A stretch of DNA of 64,000 nucleotides from Archivesica marissinica. Its lineage: Eukaryota; Mollusca; Bivalvia; Venerida; Vesicomyidae. This document shows positions 11,771 through 23,837 of the stretch, piece by piece; within the stretch, counting starts at the first letter, position 1; every line of letters starts with the position of its first letter. Position numbers and translations under genes: made by a program. The notes beneath the pieces are model-generated. The model did not search any database. It saw nothing but the letters and a program-made list of their open reading frames with translations, and was not told the origin of the DNA. Location of the stretch: positions 80,980,847 to 81,044,846 of the forward strand of contig CM026404.1 in assembly GCA_014843695.1 (NCBI GenBank), in the 5' to 3' direction.

Positions 11771-12010
11771 TTAACCCTATCAACACCACAGACCTCTATT
11801 TATAGGCTTACAAAAAGTGTAGATCCAGATGAGCCGGCTCGTGACGAGCCGTCTCATAATGATCTGCACTTTTTGCAAGTAGTATTCCTAATTTTAGGCA
11901 AAATTACCCATCTTGATAAATGAACTGGTCCGAATGTAATTTTCTTATTCATTTATTGGTCGAATATCATGGACCAGTCCATGTCAGTTACTTGGTGTTG
12001 AAAGAGTTAA
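11771..12010. mobile_element. MITE-1, third copy
   Basis: TTAACCCTATCAACACCA at the left and 'ttggtgttgaaagagttaa' at the right. The same central hairpin 'gagccggctcgtgacgagcc' is present. Here it is not embedded in the Tigger-like element. Confidence 0.8.
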
Positions 12011-12847
12011 TATGTTACACCTGACATGACACTCATATCAAAAAATCAGATGCAGGTTCTTTTTCCGCTAGTCTGAAGTATTGAAATATTACACTGGTAG
12101 TTTGTGTGGTGGTTTTGTTTTTTGGTTTGGTTTGTTTTTTGTCTGTGGGGTAACTTTACCCCTGAAAAAGTCTTAGTTTGTCAACCATTTTAGTTTTATT
12201 TAAGCAATTTGCATCAAATATGGCTAGTTACCGTATACATGTATGTATATGTAAAGAAAATCTAACAAATTGAAATAGCAATGCTATGACATGTTTTTAT
12301 TGCACACCAAATGCACGGAATAAATTACCCAATATTTCGTCAGTTGTCTTGTTCCTGGACATTTTTTACCAATTTTTGCCAATAGTACAGAGTGCAACTT
12401 TTAGTATCCAGAGCTTCACATCATATCATAGTCATAACTGCTAAACTATTTTGTTTGCAATTAGTGTGCACATAGATGTCAATTCCAGATACATTGACTG
12501 GAGTAATATCTCAATGTCATATCCGAAGTAACTGTATTGTGATGTCTTAATTGAATTGTTCATTCAAATAATTCCATACAAGATTCTGCATAATTTTGTA
12601 CATTGTTACTGCATTTTGAAAAATAATCTGTTCGTCAAAAGTCATTATGTAAATTTCAGACAATGATTCTGGCAATGAAATATATCTTAGCTCAGAATGT
12701 ATTAACATTCTTGTCTATGCAATCTTAACAATGTGTGTTGTATGGTGTTATCCTATATTGTACAACACTAATCAAAATATGGTTGGATATATATGCCTTG
12801 TAATATTAAAGTATTCTGTAAATTGACAATATGCAGTATTTTACCCA
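12011..12847. other. AT-rich non-coding stretch
   Basis: No exon or named repeat recognised. 'gattctggcaatgaaatata' near 12664 recurs near 13057, beside the next SINE. Confidence 0.5.
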
Positions 12848-12862
12848 ATAACCAAATGTTAG

Positions 12863-13058
12863 TTTATACAAATTTATTTTAGCTCGATTGCGAAACAAGT
12901 TCTTATAACTTATACTAATCACTCTCGAGACCTCATTCCTGATGGAATCCATCGCCACGAGGGAGAGAGAAGAGGCATGTGGAATTTAAATGCCTTGCCT
13001 AAGGACACAATCGTAACGGCTCCAGCGGGGCTCGAACTCCGGGCCTTTCGCACCTGAT
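12863..13058 (-). mobile_element. SINE-B, head-truncated, with target-site duplication
   Basis: Reverse copy from tail 'tttatacaaatttatttt' to 'gggcctttcgcacctga'; the tRNA-like 5' end is missing. A 15-bp direct repeat, ataaccaaatgttag, lies at 12848-12862 and 13082-13096, leaving about 23 extra bases between the SINE end and the right repeat. Confidence 0.85.
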
Positions 13059-13176
13059 TCTGGCAAAGAAATATATCCAATATAACCAAATGTTAGCTAT
13101 ATTTGATATGTGAACCCATTTTAATGAATTCTATTTATGTACTCCAAAGCAACTTGGAGAGCGTGTATGATTAGGG

Positions 13177-13505
13177 GACCTTACTTTTCGCTGGCTGTCA
13201 TCATTAATAGAACTTTCGTAGTGTCTGTATTAATCTTCATTCCATTTTGAAAACCCCAGTATTTCAAGTCTTCCAAAGCTTGTAATCTTGTTTCTAACAC
13301 TTCTTTCTTATTATGGATGCCATAAAGTAGTATCATCGACATGTAAATCGGTGATTTTATTTGAATACATCAGTGGTGGTACATCATTAATAAAAAGGAA
13401 GAATATATGTAGTCCTAATACCGGTAGTGAGCCTTGTGGGACTCCATAGTTAACATTTTTGTCTTCAGATAAAACGTCATTTATAGAAACAGTTTGAATT
13501 CTCAA
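13177..13505 (-). pseudogene. LINE reverse transcriptase fragment (Jockey/CR1-like)
   Basis: The - strand reads NYGVPQGS, then FFLFINDVPPL and HVDDTTLW, i.e. RT motif B (VPQGS), the following FxxFINDxP block and the catalytic xVDD box. After a frame change it continues with 'KYWGFQNGMKINTDTTK', the usual W-x-x-x-NG-MKIN-x-x-KT motif. One frameshift and small changes show that it is dead. It is a different family from the L1/Tx1-like element just downstream. Confidence 0.75.
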
Positions 13506-13592
13506 GCCTGCCCAGGAAAGGTGTTGTTAAGTAAACTGCCCGCCGGCGATATAGCCCAATATGGTGCTGATGCAGGCGTAAAACCCGAAATA
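13506..13592 (+). mobile_element. SINE-C 3' fragment
   Basis: 'aagcctgcccaggaaaggtg' followed by 'gccggcgatatagcccaa' and 'gatgcaggcgtaaaacccga', the SINE-C 3' half. It abuts the oligo-T run that marks the 3' tail of the - strand LINE. Confidence 0.8.
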
Positions 13593-16500
13593 ACATTTTT
13601 TTTTTAAATATTTATTTTTCCTTTTATAGCATACACAACATAATTGTCACATGTTAACACTATACATAGTACTTAATGAACATATACTTATAATTCTTAT
13701 CTGTTTAATATGACTTTGTGCTGACAGTTACAAATATTTCTTAGTTCAAAATTCTTGCATCTGATTCATGGATGCCATAAAAGGTTTCCGTCATAAATGT
13801 GACACTCCCATGCTTGACGGATACATTTTTAAAGTATAAAAACATTCATGAAAAGGGGTTTTAGAATACATGGACAATGTTTAAAAAGATAACGTTATTA
13901 AAATTCCCAATGATCATAATGTCCCCAATTTAGCACTTTAATTTCAAATTGCGATGTGCAGTTCTCTTGCGACGGTTTAGATAGTTACTACAAATTAAAA
14001 AAAGACCATTTGAACATATGATAATTTACTTTATCATACATTATTGCAATCTCCTTTTCAAGAGAAATTCTCATTTTCAAGTTATGTTATATTTGTTATA
14101 TTTCGGGTTTTACGCCTGCATCAGCACCATTTTGGGCTATATCGCCGGCGGGCAGTTTACTTAACAACACCTTTCCTGGGCAGGCTCCAGCGGTTTAAAC
14201 CGTACTTGGGTGCACCAACCTCTGTAAAGAAACTGCCACTTTTGCATATTATAAATGAGGGACACGGCCTGAGAGTGGGATAGAACCCGTGACCATCACG
14301 TGATGATAAGGTTACAGTGGTAGACAAGTCAGCGACCTTAACCACTCGCCCAACATCATGTTCAAGTAGTTTAAGACCTGCTCAATGTTGGGAATATTTT
14401 TTCTGTATTTCATTTGAAATATAAATGATTTCATTAAAAAGATAATGAAATTTGTAATGTTGCTTTTTATTCCTTTTTCTAAGATCCCAAAGCTTATATT
14501 TTCTAAGTTGAAAGATACTGAGAAATTGTGGGTGCTAAGAAAAAGCGTCAGTCTATTCCATAAACCTTGAATATGATTACACTCCCAAAAAAGATGTTCA
14601 ATGCTTTCTATATGCATGTTGCAAAAATCACATAGGTTTGTGTTAGATATTTTCATTTTAAACAATAATTTATTTGTTGGTAAAATCCGCATTATATATT
14701 TATATTGAAAGCTTCTAATTTTTGTATCTATTGTAGCTCTAAAATGGTTGTGTATATACTTTTTTCCAGTTTATGTTATTCATTTGTAAGTTATGTTCCC
14801 ATTTTAACTCTGATTTTAATTCCGTTTTTTGTTTGTTATATATCTGTTTAGTATAGATTAGCTTGTTAGGTGTTTTAGAATTGCAGACTTTACTCAGTAA
14901 ACTTTCCTTTTGTGAATGTATTATGCCTTCGTTTGTAAGTGATTTTTTCAAATATGCTGGAATGCTGGTAATTAGTTGATGAAACTTTAGGAAATCGTTG
15001 TTTTCTAGATCATATATATATATAAAATCTTCAAATGAGTAGAATTTGTTCTCTCTGTAGTCAAAAACATGTTCTAAATATTTGATTCCCTTGTTATACC
15101 ATTCTTTGAAGAAAAATGAACTATTTCCGTGTTTTATGTTAGAATGATTCCATATTATTTGCTTACCACCCACTTCACCTGAATTACCTTTTGCGCTATT
15201 CCATGCAACGACAACATCCATAAGGAACGTGTTTGTTTTACATATAGTTTTAACATCTTTGTTGTCAATGTTACTTTCGAAAATTAATTTTCCTCCAACT
15301 GATTTTAGGGATTCATTGTAGAATGTATCCCAGAGATTATTATTTATGTTGGTGTTAAAACGTTTTACCCAACATGATTGAGACAGTTCTTAAAACTATT
15401 TAGTTTTGGTATTAAATTCATTTCTACATTCATTTCAGTGTTGTTTGAGAATTGCATGCCTAATGTATTGGCAGACTCCGAAGTCCACTTAAACTTTTTA
15501 TCCGGACATAGTTTAATATTCGTATTTGCTAATGTTCCAACCCTTAAAACTGTTGATTTGTTATAATTGAGTTTTAAACCTGATATATATCCGAAATTGG
15601 AGATTACATTTAAAAGTTTTTCGAAGGATTCTCTCTGACCATTGTTAAAAAACGTAGCGTCGTCTGCGAATAATGTCTGTTTAATTTCTTTTCCGTTAAT
15701 TGTTACACCTTTTATAGAGTTATCTCTGTTTATATAGTTTGTTAATGTTTCAATACATAATATAAAGAGAAGAGATGATAGGGGACAGCCCTGTCTCACG
15801 CCCCTTCTTATAGGGAAAGGGTCAGAAAGATAACCATTATTTATGACTATACTACTTATATCATTATAAAAGAGTTTTACCCACTTTAAGAAGGAGGAGT
15901 CCCCAAAATTCATGTTATGTAAGACTCTGAATATGAAAGAGTGGTCTAAACTGTCAAAAGCCTTTTCGAAATCAGCGAACAATAGCAATCCTGGTTTCTG
16001 ATTAACCTGTAGATATTCTATGGTTTCAAAGAATAACCTAACATTTTCCCCAATAAATCTATTTTTAACAAATCCTGTTTGAGCGGAATCTATAACAGAA
16101 CCTACAACTTTCTTTAATCGATTAGCTATTGCTTTAGTGGCAATTTTGTAATCCACATTTAATAGGCTAATCGGCCGCCAGTTTGAAATAAACAATGTAT
16201 CTTTTCCCGTTTTGGGTAATAATGTTATTATTCCTTGTTTTTGTAGAGTAGTTAATTGATTTATTGTGTAGGAATAATTTATTGATTTAATATATGTTTT
16301 AATTGCTTTCCAAAATACCTTATAAAATTCACTGGTAATTCCGTCTGAGCCAGGACTTTTATTATTTTTCATTTCTGTTAAAGCTTCAAAACATTCACGC
16401 TCAGTTAAGTAACCTTCGCAGCTAATTTTCCCATCCTCATTTAATTTATTTATGTCATTGTCGAAAAAATGATATTCTGAATCTACATCGTTTTGTTTTG

Positions 16501-17265
16501 AATATAATTTTTCATAGAATTCTTTTTCAGCTTTAAGAATTTCGCTTTGGTCTGTTATTTCATTATCTGCAGTTTTTAATCTAAATATATTTTTCTTCTC
16601 TGCATTTTTCTTTTCCAGACTTGCAAAATATTTACTGTTTTTCTCATTTCCTTCAATACTTATAGCCTTACTTCTTATTAAAAGACCACTAATTTTCAAA
16701 TCTTGTATATTTTCCATTTCTTGTTGTTTGTTTAATAAAATATGTTTTGTTTCTTCCATATTTTCAGTTGTGTTTGCTAGTTGTTTTTCCAAATATTCAA
16801 TTTCTTGTATTTTTTTTTTTTCGGTTTTCAATTCCATTTTTTATATGATGCATATTTTATAGTCTGATTTCTTATTGTACCTTTTATAATCTCCCATAAA
16901 GTATTCGGATTAGATTCTTCATTTATTTCCGATATTTCAATTATACTATCTTTTATAAGGTTTTGATACTCTTCAATGTACAGTAGGCTATTATTCATTT
17001 TAAAATAACCGGGGCGGGGCCTCTTTTAAAATCTGTGAAATTAATATTTAGTTCTACTGTAGAATGATCTGTTTTATAGCCTGGTTTTATTTTGCAGCTT
17101 TGAGTTAAGTTGGCAAGTGTATCTGATATAAGGAAATAATCTAGTCGGCTAAAAATAATCGGTCTTGTGTTAGAATGCCACGTATACTGTAACTGAGTTG
17201 GGTTTTTAAATCTCCAAATATCCACGTTAAGAGAACATATTGAAATAGTTTCCAGATAAGGTTTT
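13593..17265 (-). mobile_element. L1/Tx1-type LINE, 5'-truncated, broken, SINE inside
   Basis: Reading right to left: 17225-16995 is the end of an AP-endonuclease domain (DIWRF, FSRLDYFLIS, then TDHSTVELN). 16837-15365 holds a long RT domain with NNKSPGSDGI, NWRPISLLNVDYKIA, the catalytic FADFEKAFDSLDH (motif A), GVRQGCPLSSLLF (motif B) and LFADDATFF (motif C). 15221-14739 is the thumb/C-terminal part, and 14692-14360 carries a Cys/His knuckle (CDFCNM, then HLFWEC). The last codons resume beyond a SINE and end near 13995. About 390 bp of 3' UTR finish in an oligo-A tail (oligo-T at 13593-13602). Breaks: frameshifts near 17010 and 16845, and a junction near 15370 where about 70-90 residues seem deleted and the frame changes. 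The motif wording and poly-A tail fit the L1/Tx1 group. The RT catalytic residues are intact but the element cannot be active. Confidence 0.88.
14083..14355 (-). mobile_element. SINE-C inserted into the LINE
   Basis: Complete reverse SINE-C: tail 'atttcgggttttacgcctgc' at the left, tRNA-Ser/Leu-like head (reverse of 'cgagtggttaaggtcgctga') at the right. The flanking 12-mers tcattttcaagt (14071-14082) and tcatgttcaagt (14356-14367) differ at one base and are the target-site duplication. Confidence 0.9.
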
Positions 17266-19246
17266 GTTAATATTTAGTAAGAAGCGTGACATTGGGGACG
17301 ATCTGCTAGAGAAAATAATGTTCATATTAGTGTGAAAAAAGCAACAAAAATAAGTTAAATAGAATAGATCTAGTATAGGCGACTAATAATAGTTCTAGTA
17401 AAATTCTATGTATTCTGTACTATATATTTTTGTTCAAACAAACAGATTCGTGATTAATTTTTATATACATCCCAAAATATTTAAATCCTACAAACTACGA
17501 TAAGCGTTTTATAGAATAATCATACCATACTCATATTCTTACAAGAGTAATTAATATGTGTATAGTTTCATCGTGATATTATGTTCTATAAACAAAAGAA
17601 AACGTAAATAAAAACCGTATGTTATGTACCGGTTCAACAAAACTGATTCATAGTAAACCTTTTTTACATTCAAATTACTAAAACTTACAAAAGTATGATA
17701 GGCATGTTGAGAATATTTGACAAAGGTGCGTCGAAATCATAATGCGATTTTTTGTATATGAATGTTGTATACTGTTAAAAACCCTACACATATAATTTAA
17801 AATGTACGCTCTACATGTTTAATGTGTGCAGTATAGCAATGTAAGTCACTACCAACTAGCATTACTTCACAGTACTCTGTTTCAGTATGAAACAGTCTGA
17901 ACACATACCATTCCCATATTCTTACATTGCTATTTAATATACATAGTTTCATCATGATAGTATACATAGTATATGCTTTATAAACAAAATGAAAGCACAA
18001 AACAAAACAGTATGTTACATGGCAGTCGAAGTAATAACTTGGTATCGGCGTTATTTTAATGTTTTTCAGCTTTTTTGCAACACTAAGTATACAAATGTAT
18101 TATAATTGTATTGAGAAATGTTTGATATTGCTAGCATATTATTTTGCATTTAAATTTTAGAAAAAGTAGATGCAATGATATACATGACCAGAATAATTTA
18201 ATAACGGCGTTGTCTTCAAATATGTGGCAGCAGAAAAAAACAATTAAAATAAAATTTAAAAAACGATGTACATGTGTTTTATTATCCAAAGTGTGTCACC
18301 TCGACTGATGTACCATACTGTATAAAACACATACCGCATGCTAATTAGGTATATTTATACATCTTATGACGTTGATGTATACGTACTCCACAAACAAACC
18401 TTTTCCTAAGGTAGAACATATACAAGTTGTTCTATGCTATGTCAATATATCATACAACACAATTCCATACAGTATTATTTTGTATATGATTTTCATATAC
18501 CGTTTAAATTTCATGTAATAGACTATTTTACTATTGAGTATAAAAGTGTTTCAATGTTAAACCCGACATGACAGCATTAATATTAAACTGTTTACAATAT
18601 ACATATGCTTAGCTTACTATCGATTATGATACGTCAATACAAAAATTGTCCTATAATCAACTTCCAACCCCACCCCCAGATAAAGACATCAAGTGCCAAT
18701 AACAATCGATAAAATTTGCACTGTTGGGGCAGTGTGCCTCGTACTAACAGGTGATAGGGGAGAAAACACATTCTCAAAATCACATACAGTAAAATATTCA
18801 GCGAAATTTGTTTTAAGTTAATTGGTTTTATAAGAAAACACACAAAAACTCAAAGAGCAATCAGTACTTCAGTATCACAGTATCATAGTATCATCATAAT
18901 GCTAGTGTGTTAACTTGTGCGGGCTATTCGATATCAAAATTCCAAGTTTATTTTTACTAACATTTTACAACGTTATGTGATAGTATTGTTGTACACTACT
19001 GGTAGTATATATATACTTCATGTGATATATTGCATCTGAATTAGTGTTCAATCGTGCTAAAAAAGACGTGTTAATTTTACATTTGATAGGTTTGTTTCAT
19101 TGTCTCATACCGTTAAAATCAGTTAGGCGCAGTACATCTTTACCAACAGTTTATAACATTTGTGCAGTATAATTTTACGCAACATTTCATATAAAAATAC
19201 TGTTCAACCTTGGTAAGTAGACACATATGTTCTTAAGTCATTTGTT
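17266..19246. other. AT-rich stretch with a diverged tandem duplication
   Basis: About 110-bp blocks near 17530-17640 and 17905-18030 share 'catattcttaca', 'atagtttcatc' and 'ctataaacaaaa' types of phrases, an old duplication of period about 375 bp. No coding frame is supported. Part may be 3' UTR of the - strand gene ending at 19247. Confidence 0.5.
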
Positions 19247-19454
19247 TCACTTTTGTCTTGTTTTGGTTTCATCATTGTGACTAACAACAACTTTGATTGG
19301 TTCAGTTTGTTTCATTTTCCTTGGCCTTTCTATCTCTTGCCACGGAAGATCAAACCAGTTTTGATACTCTGAGAATCGGACGTGATGAATGCTTCCTGTT
19401 TTATTCTCATATAATATTTTGCCGTTTCTAGTCCACACTGATTTTATGTCGTCG
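19247..19454 (-). CDS. C-terminal exon of an unknown - strand protein, cut by gap
   Basis: An open frame runs on the - strand out of the gap edge and ends with TGA at 19247-19249. It reads DDIKSVWTRNGKILYENK, then SIHHVRFSEYQNWFDLPW and a Lys-rich end. The phrase 'I-x-S-V-W-T-x-x-G-K-I' followed by a short hydrophilic tail resembles the C-terminus of L1-ORF1-like or baculovirus-FP-like domains found in many invertebrate retroelement-associated proteins; this is from memory of the motif style. Codon content looks coding. The rest is in the gap, so start, length and family are unknown. It could also be a host gene. Confidence 0.5.
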
Positions 19455-20454
19455 NNNNNNNNNNNNNNNNNNNNNNNNNNNNNNNNNNNNNNNNNNNNNN
19501 NNNNNNNNNNNNNNNNNNNNNNNNNNNNNNNNNNNNNNNNNNNNNNNNNNNNNNNNNNNNNNNNNNNNNNNNNNNNNNNNNNNNNNNNNNNNNNNNNNNN
19601 NNNNNNNNNNNNNNNNNNNNNNNNNNNNNNNNNNNNNNNNNNNNNNNNNNNNNNNNNNNNNNNNNNNNNNNNNNNNNNNNNNNNNNNNNNNNNNNNNNNN
19701 NNNNNNNNNNNNNNNNNNNNNNNNNNNNNNNNNNNNNNNNNNNNNNNNNNNNNNNNNNNNNNNNNNNNNNNNNNNNNNNNNNNNNNNNNNNNNNNNNNNN
19801 NNNNNNNNNNNNNNNNNNNNNNNNNNNNNNNNNNNNNNNNNNNNNNNNNNNNNNNNNNNNNNNNNNNNNNNNNNNNNNNNNNNNNNNNNNNNNNNNNNNN
19901 NNNNNNNNNNNNNNNNNNNNNNNNNNNNNNNNNNNNNNNNNNNNNNNNNNNNNNNNNNNNNNNNNNNNNNNNNNNNNNNNNNNNNNNNNNNNNNNNNNNN
20001 NNNNNNNNNNNNNNNNNNNNNNNNNNNNNNNNNNNNNNNNNNNNNNNNNNNNNNNNNNNNNNNNNNNNNNNNNNNNNNNNNNNNNNNNNNNNNNNNNNNN
20101 NNNNNNNNNNNNNNNNNNNNNNNNNNNNNNNNNNNNNNNNNNNNNNNNNNNNNNNNNNNNNNNNNNNNNNNNNNNNNNNNNNNNNNNNNNNNNNNNNNNN
20201 NNNNNNNNNNNNNNNNNNNNNNNNNNNNNNNNNNNNNNNNNNNNNNNNNNNNNNNNNNNNNNNNNNNNNNNNNNNNNNNNNNNNNNNNNNNNNNNNNNNN
20301 NNNNNNNNNNNNNNNNNNNNNNNNNNNNNNNNNNNNNNNNNNNNNNNNNNNNNNNNNNNNNNNNNNNNNNNNNNNNNNNNNNNNNNNNNNNNNNNNNNNN
20401 NNNNNNNNNNNNNNNNNNNNNNNNNNNNNNNNNNNNNNNNNNNNNNNNNNNNNN
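19455..20454. other. Assembly gap (1000 N)
   Basis: Exactly 1000 undetermined bases, so the length is a placeholder. It abuts the 37-bp array on the right, suggesting that the assembler stopped in that array. Confidence 1.
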
Positions 20455-22257
20455 GGTAACCTTTCAGTCTGGTGTTGCACAGTATTGTCAGGGTAACCTT
20501 TCAGTCTGGTGTTGCACAGTATTGTCAGGGTAACCTTTCAGTCTGGTGTTGCACAGTATTGTCAGGGTAACCTTTCAGTCTGGTGTTACACATTACTGCC
20601 AGGGTAACCTTTCAGTCTGGTCTTGCACATTACTGTCAGGGTAACCTTTCAGTCTGGTGTTGCACATTACTGCCAGGGTAACCTTTCAGTCTGGTGTTGC
20701 ACATTACTGCCAGGGTAACCTTTCAGTCTGGTGTTGCACATTACTGTCAGGGTAACCTTTCAGGCTGGTCTTGCACAGTATTGTCAGGGTAACCTTTCAA
20801 TCCGGTCTTGCACAGTATTGTCAGGGTAACCTTTCAGGCTGGTCTTGCACATTACTGTCAGGGTAACCTTTCAGGCTGGTCTTGCACAGTATTGTCAGGG
20901 ATAGCTTTCAGTCCGGTCGTGCACGGTATTGTCAGGGTAACCTTTCAGGCTGGTCTTGCACATTATTGTCAGTGTAACCTTTCAGGCTGGTCTTGCACAG
21001 TATTGTCAGGGATAGCTTTCAGTCCGGTCGTGCACGGTATTGTCAGGGTAACCTTTCAGGCTGGTGTTGCACAGTATTGTCAGGGTAACCTTTCAGGCTG
21101 GTCTTGCACATTATTGTCAGGGTAACCTTTCAGGCTGGTCTTGCACAGTATTGTCAGGGATAGCTTTCAGTCCGGTCGTGCACGCTATTGTCAGGGTAAC
21201 CTTTCAGGCTGGTCTTGCACATTATTGTCAGGGTAACCTTTCAGGCTGGTCTTGCACGGTATTGTCAGTGTAACCTTTCAGGCTGGTCTTGCACGGTATT
21301 GTCAGGGTAACCTTCAGGCTGGTCTTGCACAGTATTGTCAGGGATAGCTTTCAGTCCGGTCGTGCATGGTATTGTCAGGGTAACCTCCAGGCTGGTCTTG
21401 CACATTACTGTCAGGGTAACCTGTCAGGCTGGTCTTGCACATTATTGTCAGGGTAACCTTCAGGCTGGTCTTGCACATTATTGTCAGGGTAACCTTTCAG
21501 GCTGGTCTTGCACGGTATTGTCAGGGTAACGTTTCAGTCTGGTCTTGCACAGTATTGTCAGGGTAACCTTTCAGGCTGGTCTTGCACAGTATTGTCAGGG
21601 ATAGCTTTCAGTCCGGTCGTGCACGGTATTGTCAGGGTAACCTTTCAGGCTGGTCTTGCACGGTATTGTCAGGGTAACCTTCAGGCTGGTCTTGCACAGT
21701 ATTGTCAGGGATAGCTTTCAGTCCGGTCGTGCACAGTATTGTCAAGGTAACCTATCAGTCTGGTCTTGCACATTACTGTCAGGGTAACCTTGCAGGCTGG
21801 TCTTGCACGGTATTGTCAGGGTAACCTTCAGGCTGGTCTTGCACATTATTGTCAGGGTAACCTTCAGGCTGGTCTTGCACAGTATTGTCAGGGATAGCTT
21901 TCAGTCCGGTCGTGCACAGTATTGTCAAGGTAACCTATCAGTCTGGTATTGCACATTACTGTCAGGGTAACCTTTCAGGCTGGTCTTGCACGGTATTGTC
22001 AGGGTAACCTTTCAGGCTGGTCTTGCACATTATTGTCAGGGTAACCTTCAGGCTGGTCTTGCACAGTATTGTCAGGGTAACCTGCAGGCTGGTCTTGCAC
22101 AATATTGTCAGGGTAACCTTCAGGCTGGTCTTGCACAGTATTGTCAGGGTAACCTTCAGGCTGGTCTTGCACATTATTGTCAGGGTAACCTTCAGGCTGG
22201 TCTTGCACAGTATTGTCAGGGTAACCTTCAGGCTGGTCTTGCACAGTATTGTATGGC
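20455..22257. repeat. 37-bp minisatellite, about 48 copies, truncated by gap
   Basis: Main unit 'ggtaacctttcaggctgg' plus 'tcttgcacagtattgtcag'. A second unit type, 'ggatagctttcagtccgg' plus 'tcgtgcacggtattgtcag', is spaced 3 to 7 units apart between 20899 and 21892. The left third uses 'cagtctggtgttgcac' variants, and the right end uses a 36-bp form lacking one T. Frames of 60-105 codons on both strands are artefacts of the repeat. Confidence 0.95.
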
Positions 22258-22466
22258 TGTCAACATGATTGCATTCACACGTTGATCCAGTGATATATAC
22301 GTAGCCACATTGCTAAATTTGGTATACATGTATCATCTTACACAGTTTCGGGTTAGCCACTCAAGATACTCCTAGCTACCAATATCGCTGGAGTCCCTAC
22401 CATACTGAAAGCTTTAAGGGGAATATATAGTTGAAACGTTGTCAAATTTCGTATGTAGCAGTCGCA

Positions 22467-22625
22467 GGCCCGTAGCCACACTGAGGTAAATGAGGCACTC
22501 GCCTCGGTTAGAATTTGGCAAGTAACGACAGGTATAGGAATACTCTGATAAATCTGCCTTCAGAATGCACATACATAATTGGGGGTGGCGCATCGGTTAT
22601 TTTCATATTCTGGCTACGGCACTGA
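22467..22625. mobile_element. MITE-4-like short element
   Basis: 'gcaggcccgtagccac' at the left and 'tctggctacggcactg' at the right form an inverted pair of the same GTAGC style as 11225-11522. Diverged; no coding. Confidence 0.45.
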
Positions 22626-22757
22626 GCCGTACAACAACAACTTTATTAAAATGATGTCACAACGATAAAAAACAGGTAACTATGCGAACTTTGAAATGGA
22701 AAATCGTACATAACCTTCGGTTATTTCCATATGATACTGGATGGTATCAAACAATAT

Positions 22758-23011
22758 GTATAAAGTAAAGTAAAGTGTTTGTTTATTATAGTGTCACCCC
22801 TATTTAAAGGGCCAGCCATTTCTGACTTATGAGACAGCTCTTTTTTATGAACATCAGTACTTCCCGAATCCTATGCTTGTGTGCCAGACGTCAGGCTGGT
22901 AGGCACTCGGTAACCATTATTTAACTAGTATCAGAACGAACCCCTGACGAGATTCGAACTTTCGACCTCCCGCTCCGTAGGCGGACGCCTTAACAACTGG
23001 GCTACGGAGAC
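22758..23011 (-). mobile_element. tRNA-Arg-like SINE (SINE-D)
   Basis: The reverse strand starts 'gtctccgtagcccagttgtt' and has an anticodon loop reading ACG (Arg-like) and a B box 'aagttcgaatctcgtcagg'. The body runs to 'taaagtaaagt' at the left. It is seen once only, so its limits are approximate. Confidence 0.65.
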
Positions 23012-23072
23012 GATATATGTATATGCATACGCGAGAATTTGATCCTTTTTTTTTAATTATAAATTTATGTTT

Positions 23073-23330
23073 ATTTAACGTCGCTACCGGTTGCCCATTT
23101 GAGCGACGGGCAGTTTACCTAACAACACATTTCATGGGCAGGCTCCAGCGTTAACCAGTATTTGGTGGTGCATTAACCTCCGTAAGAAACTGCCAACGTT
23201 TTCATATAAAGAGACAGGGTTTGAGCGGGGCTCTAACCCGTGACCATCAGTGATAATTGGTTAACCGCTGAAGCCTGCCCAAGAAAGGTGTTGTTAGGTA
23301 AACTGCCTGTCGCTCACATGGGCAAGCGGT
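23073..23330. mobile_element. Two SINE-C pieces in inverted orientation
   Basis: 23073-23260 is a reverse SINE-C with a SINE-A type tail ('cgtcgctaccggttgcccat'). 23262-23330 is a forward 3' piece ('gaagcctgcccaagaaaggt' to 'gtcgctcacatgggcaag'). Together they can fold into a large hairpin. Confidence 0.75.
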
Positions 23331-23340
23331 ATTGTGTGCA

Positions 23341-23615
23341 TTTTACGTTTATTTATCGTCGCTACCGGTTGCCCATATGAGCGACGCATCCTGAAGAGAT
23401 TAGTCATTTTAGATTTTTGGAGGATAGTGCAATGATACACAGAGAGACCCATTCCAGAGTCTCCTCTGGTTCTTTTACGTGCACGGTGTACAGCACCGAC
23501 ATGAGACCTCGGGTTAACGTCCCATTTGAACGACCGTTAATTTTATTAGGATCAGACGGGGGATCGAACCTGCGATCCATGTATTACAAGTTCAGCGTGT
23601 TACCACTGGACGACA
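23341..23615 (-). mobile_element. SINE-A
   Basis: Reverse copy with tail 'tttatcgtcgctaccggttg', the 'gagacctcgggttaacgtcc' block and a degenerate tRNA-like head ending 'gttaccactggacgac'. Confidence 0.88.
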
Positions 23616-23726
23616 AGCGGTAGTGTCGTTAAATAAACTTAAATACGCCCCCCCCCCTCCAAACAAACCATGCATAATTATGTACAGATTTAGAGTCGTA
23701 CCGTCGAAACAACACTTCGTACATCA

Positions 23727-23837
23727 CAGGGGCGTAGCTTGGCTGGAATCGATGTGTAGGCCAACTTAAAACTTAAGACAGGAGGGAGATTTCGATTTTT
23801 CGGGAGAAAGTGTAGGCCACGGAAGCTACGCCAATGC
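23727..23837. mobile_element. MITE-4, short copy
   Basis: 'caggggcgtagcttgg' at the left and 'ggaagctacgccaatg' at the right, an inverted match over about 110 bp. Confidence 0.55.

Noticed and set aside
15378..15566. Forward frame within the LINE
   Set aside because: Shadow of the - strand reverse transcriptase frame.
20455..22257. CRISPR-like array
   Set aside because: Repeats are contiguous with no unique spacers, in a eukaryotic context; it is a minisatellite. The same holds for the 28-, 32- and 38-bp arrays.
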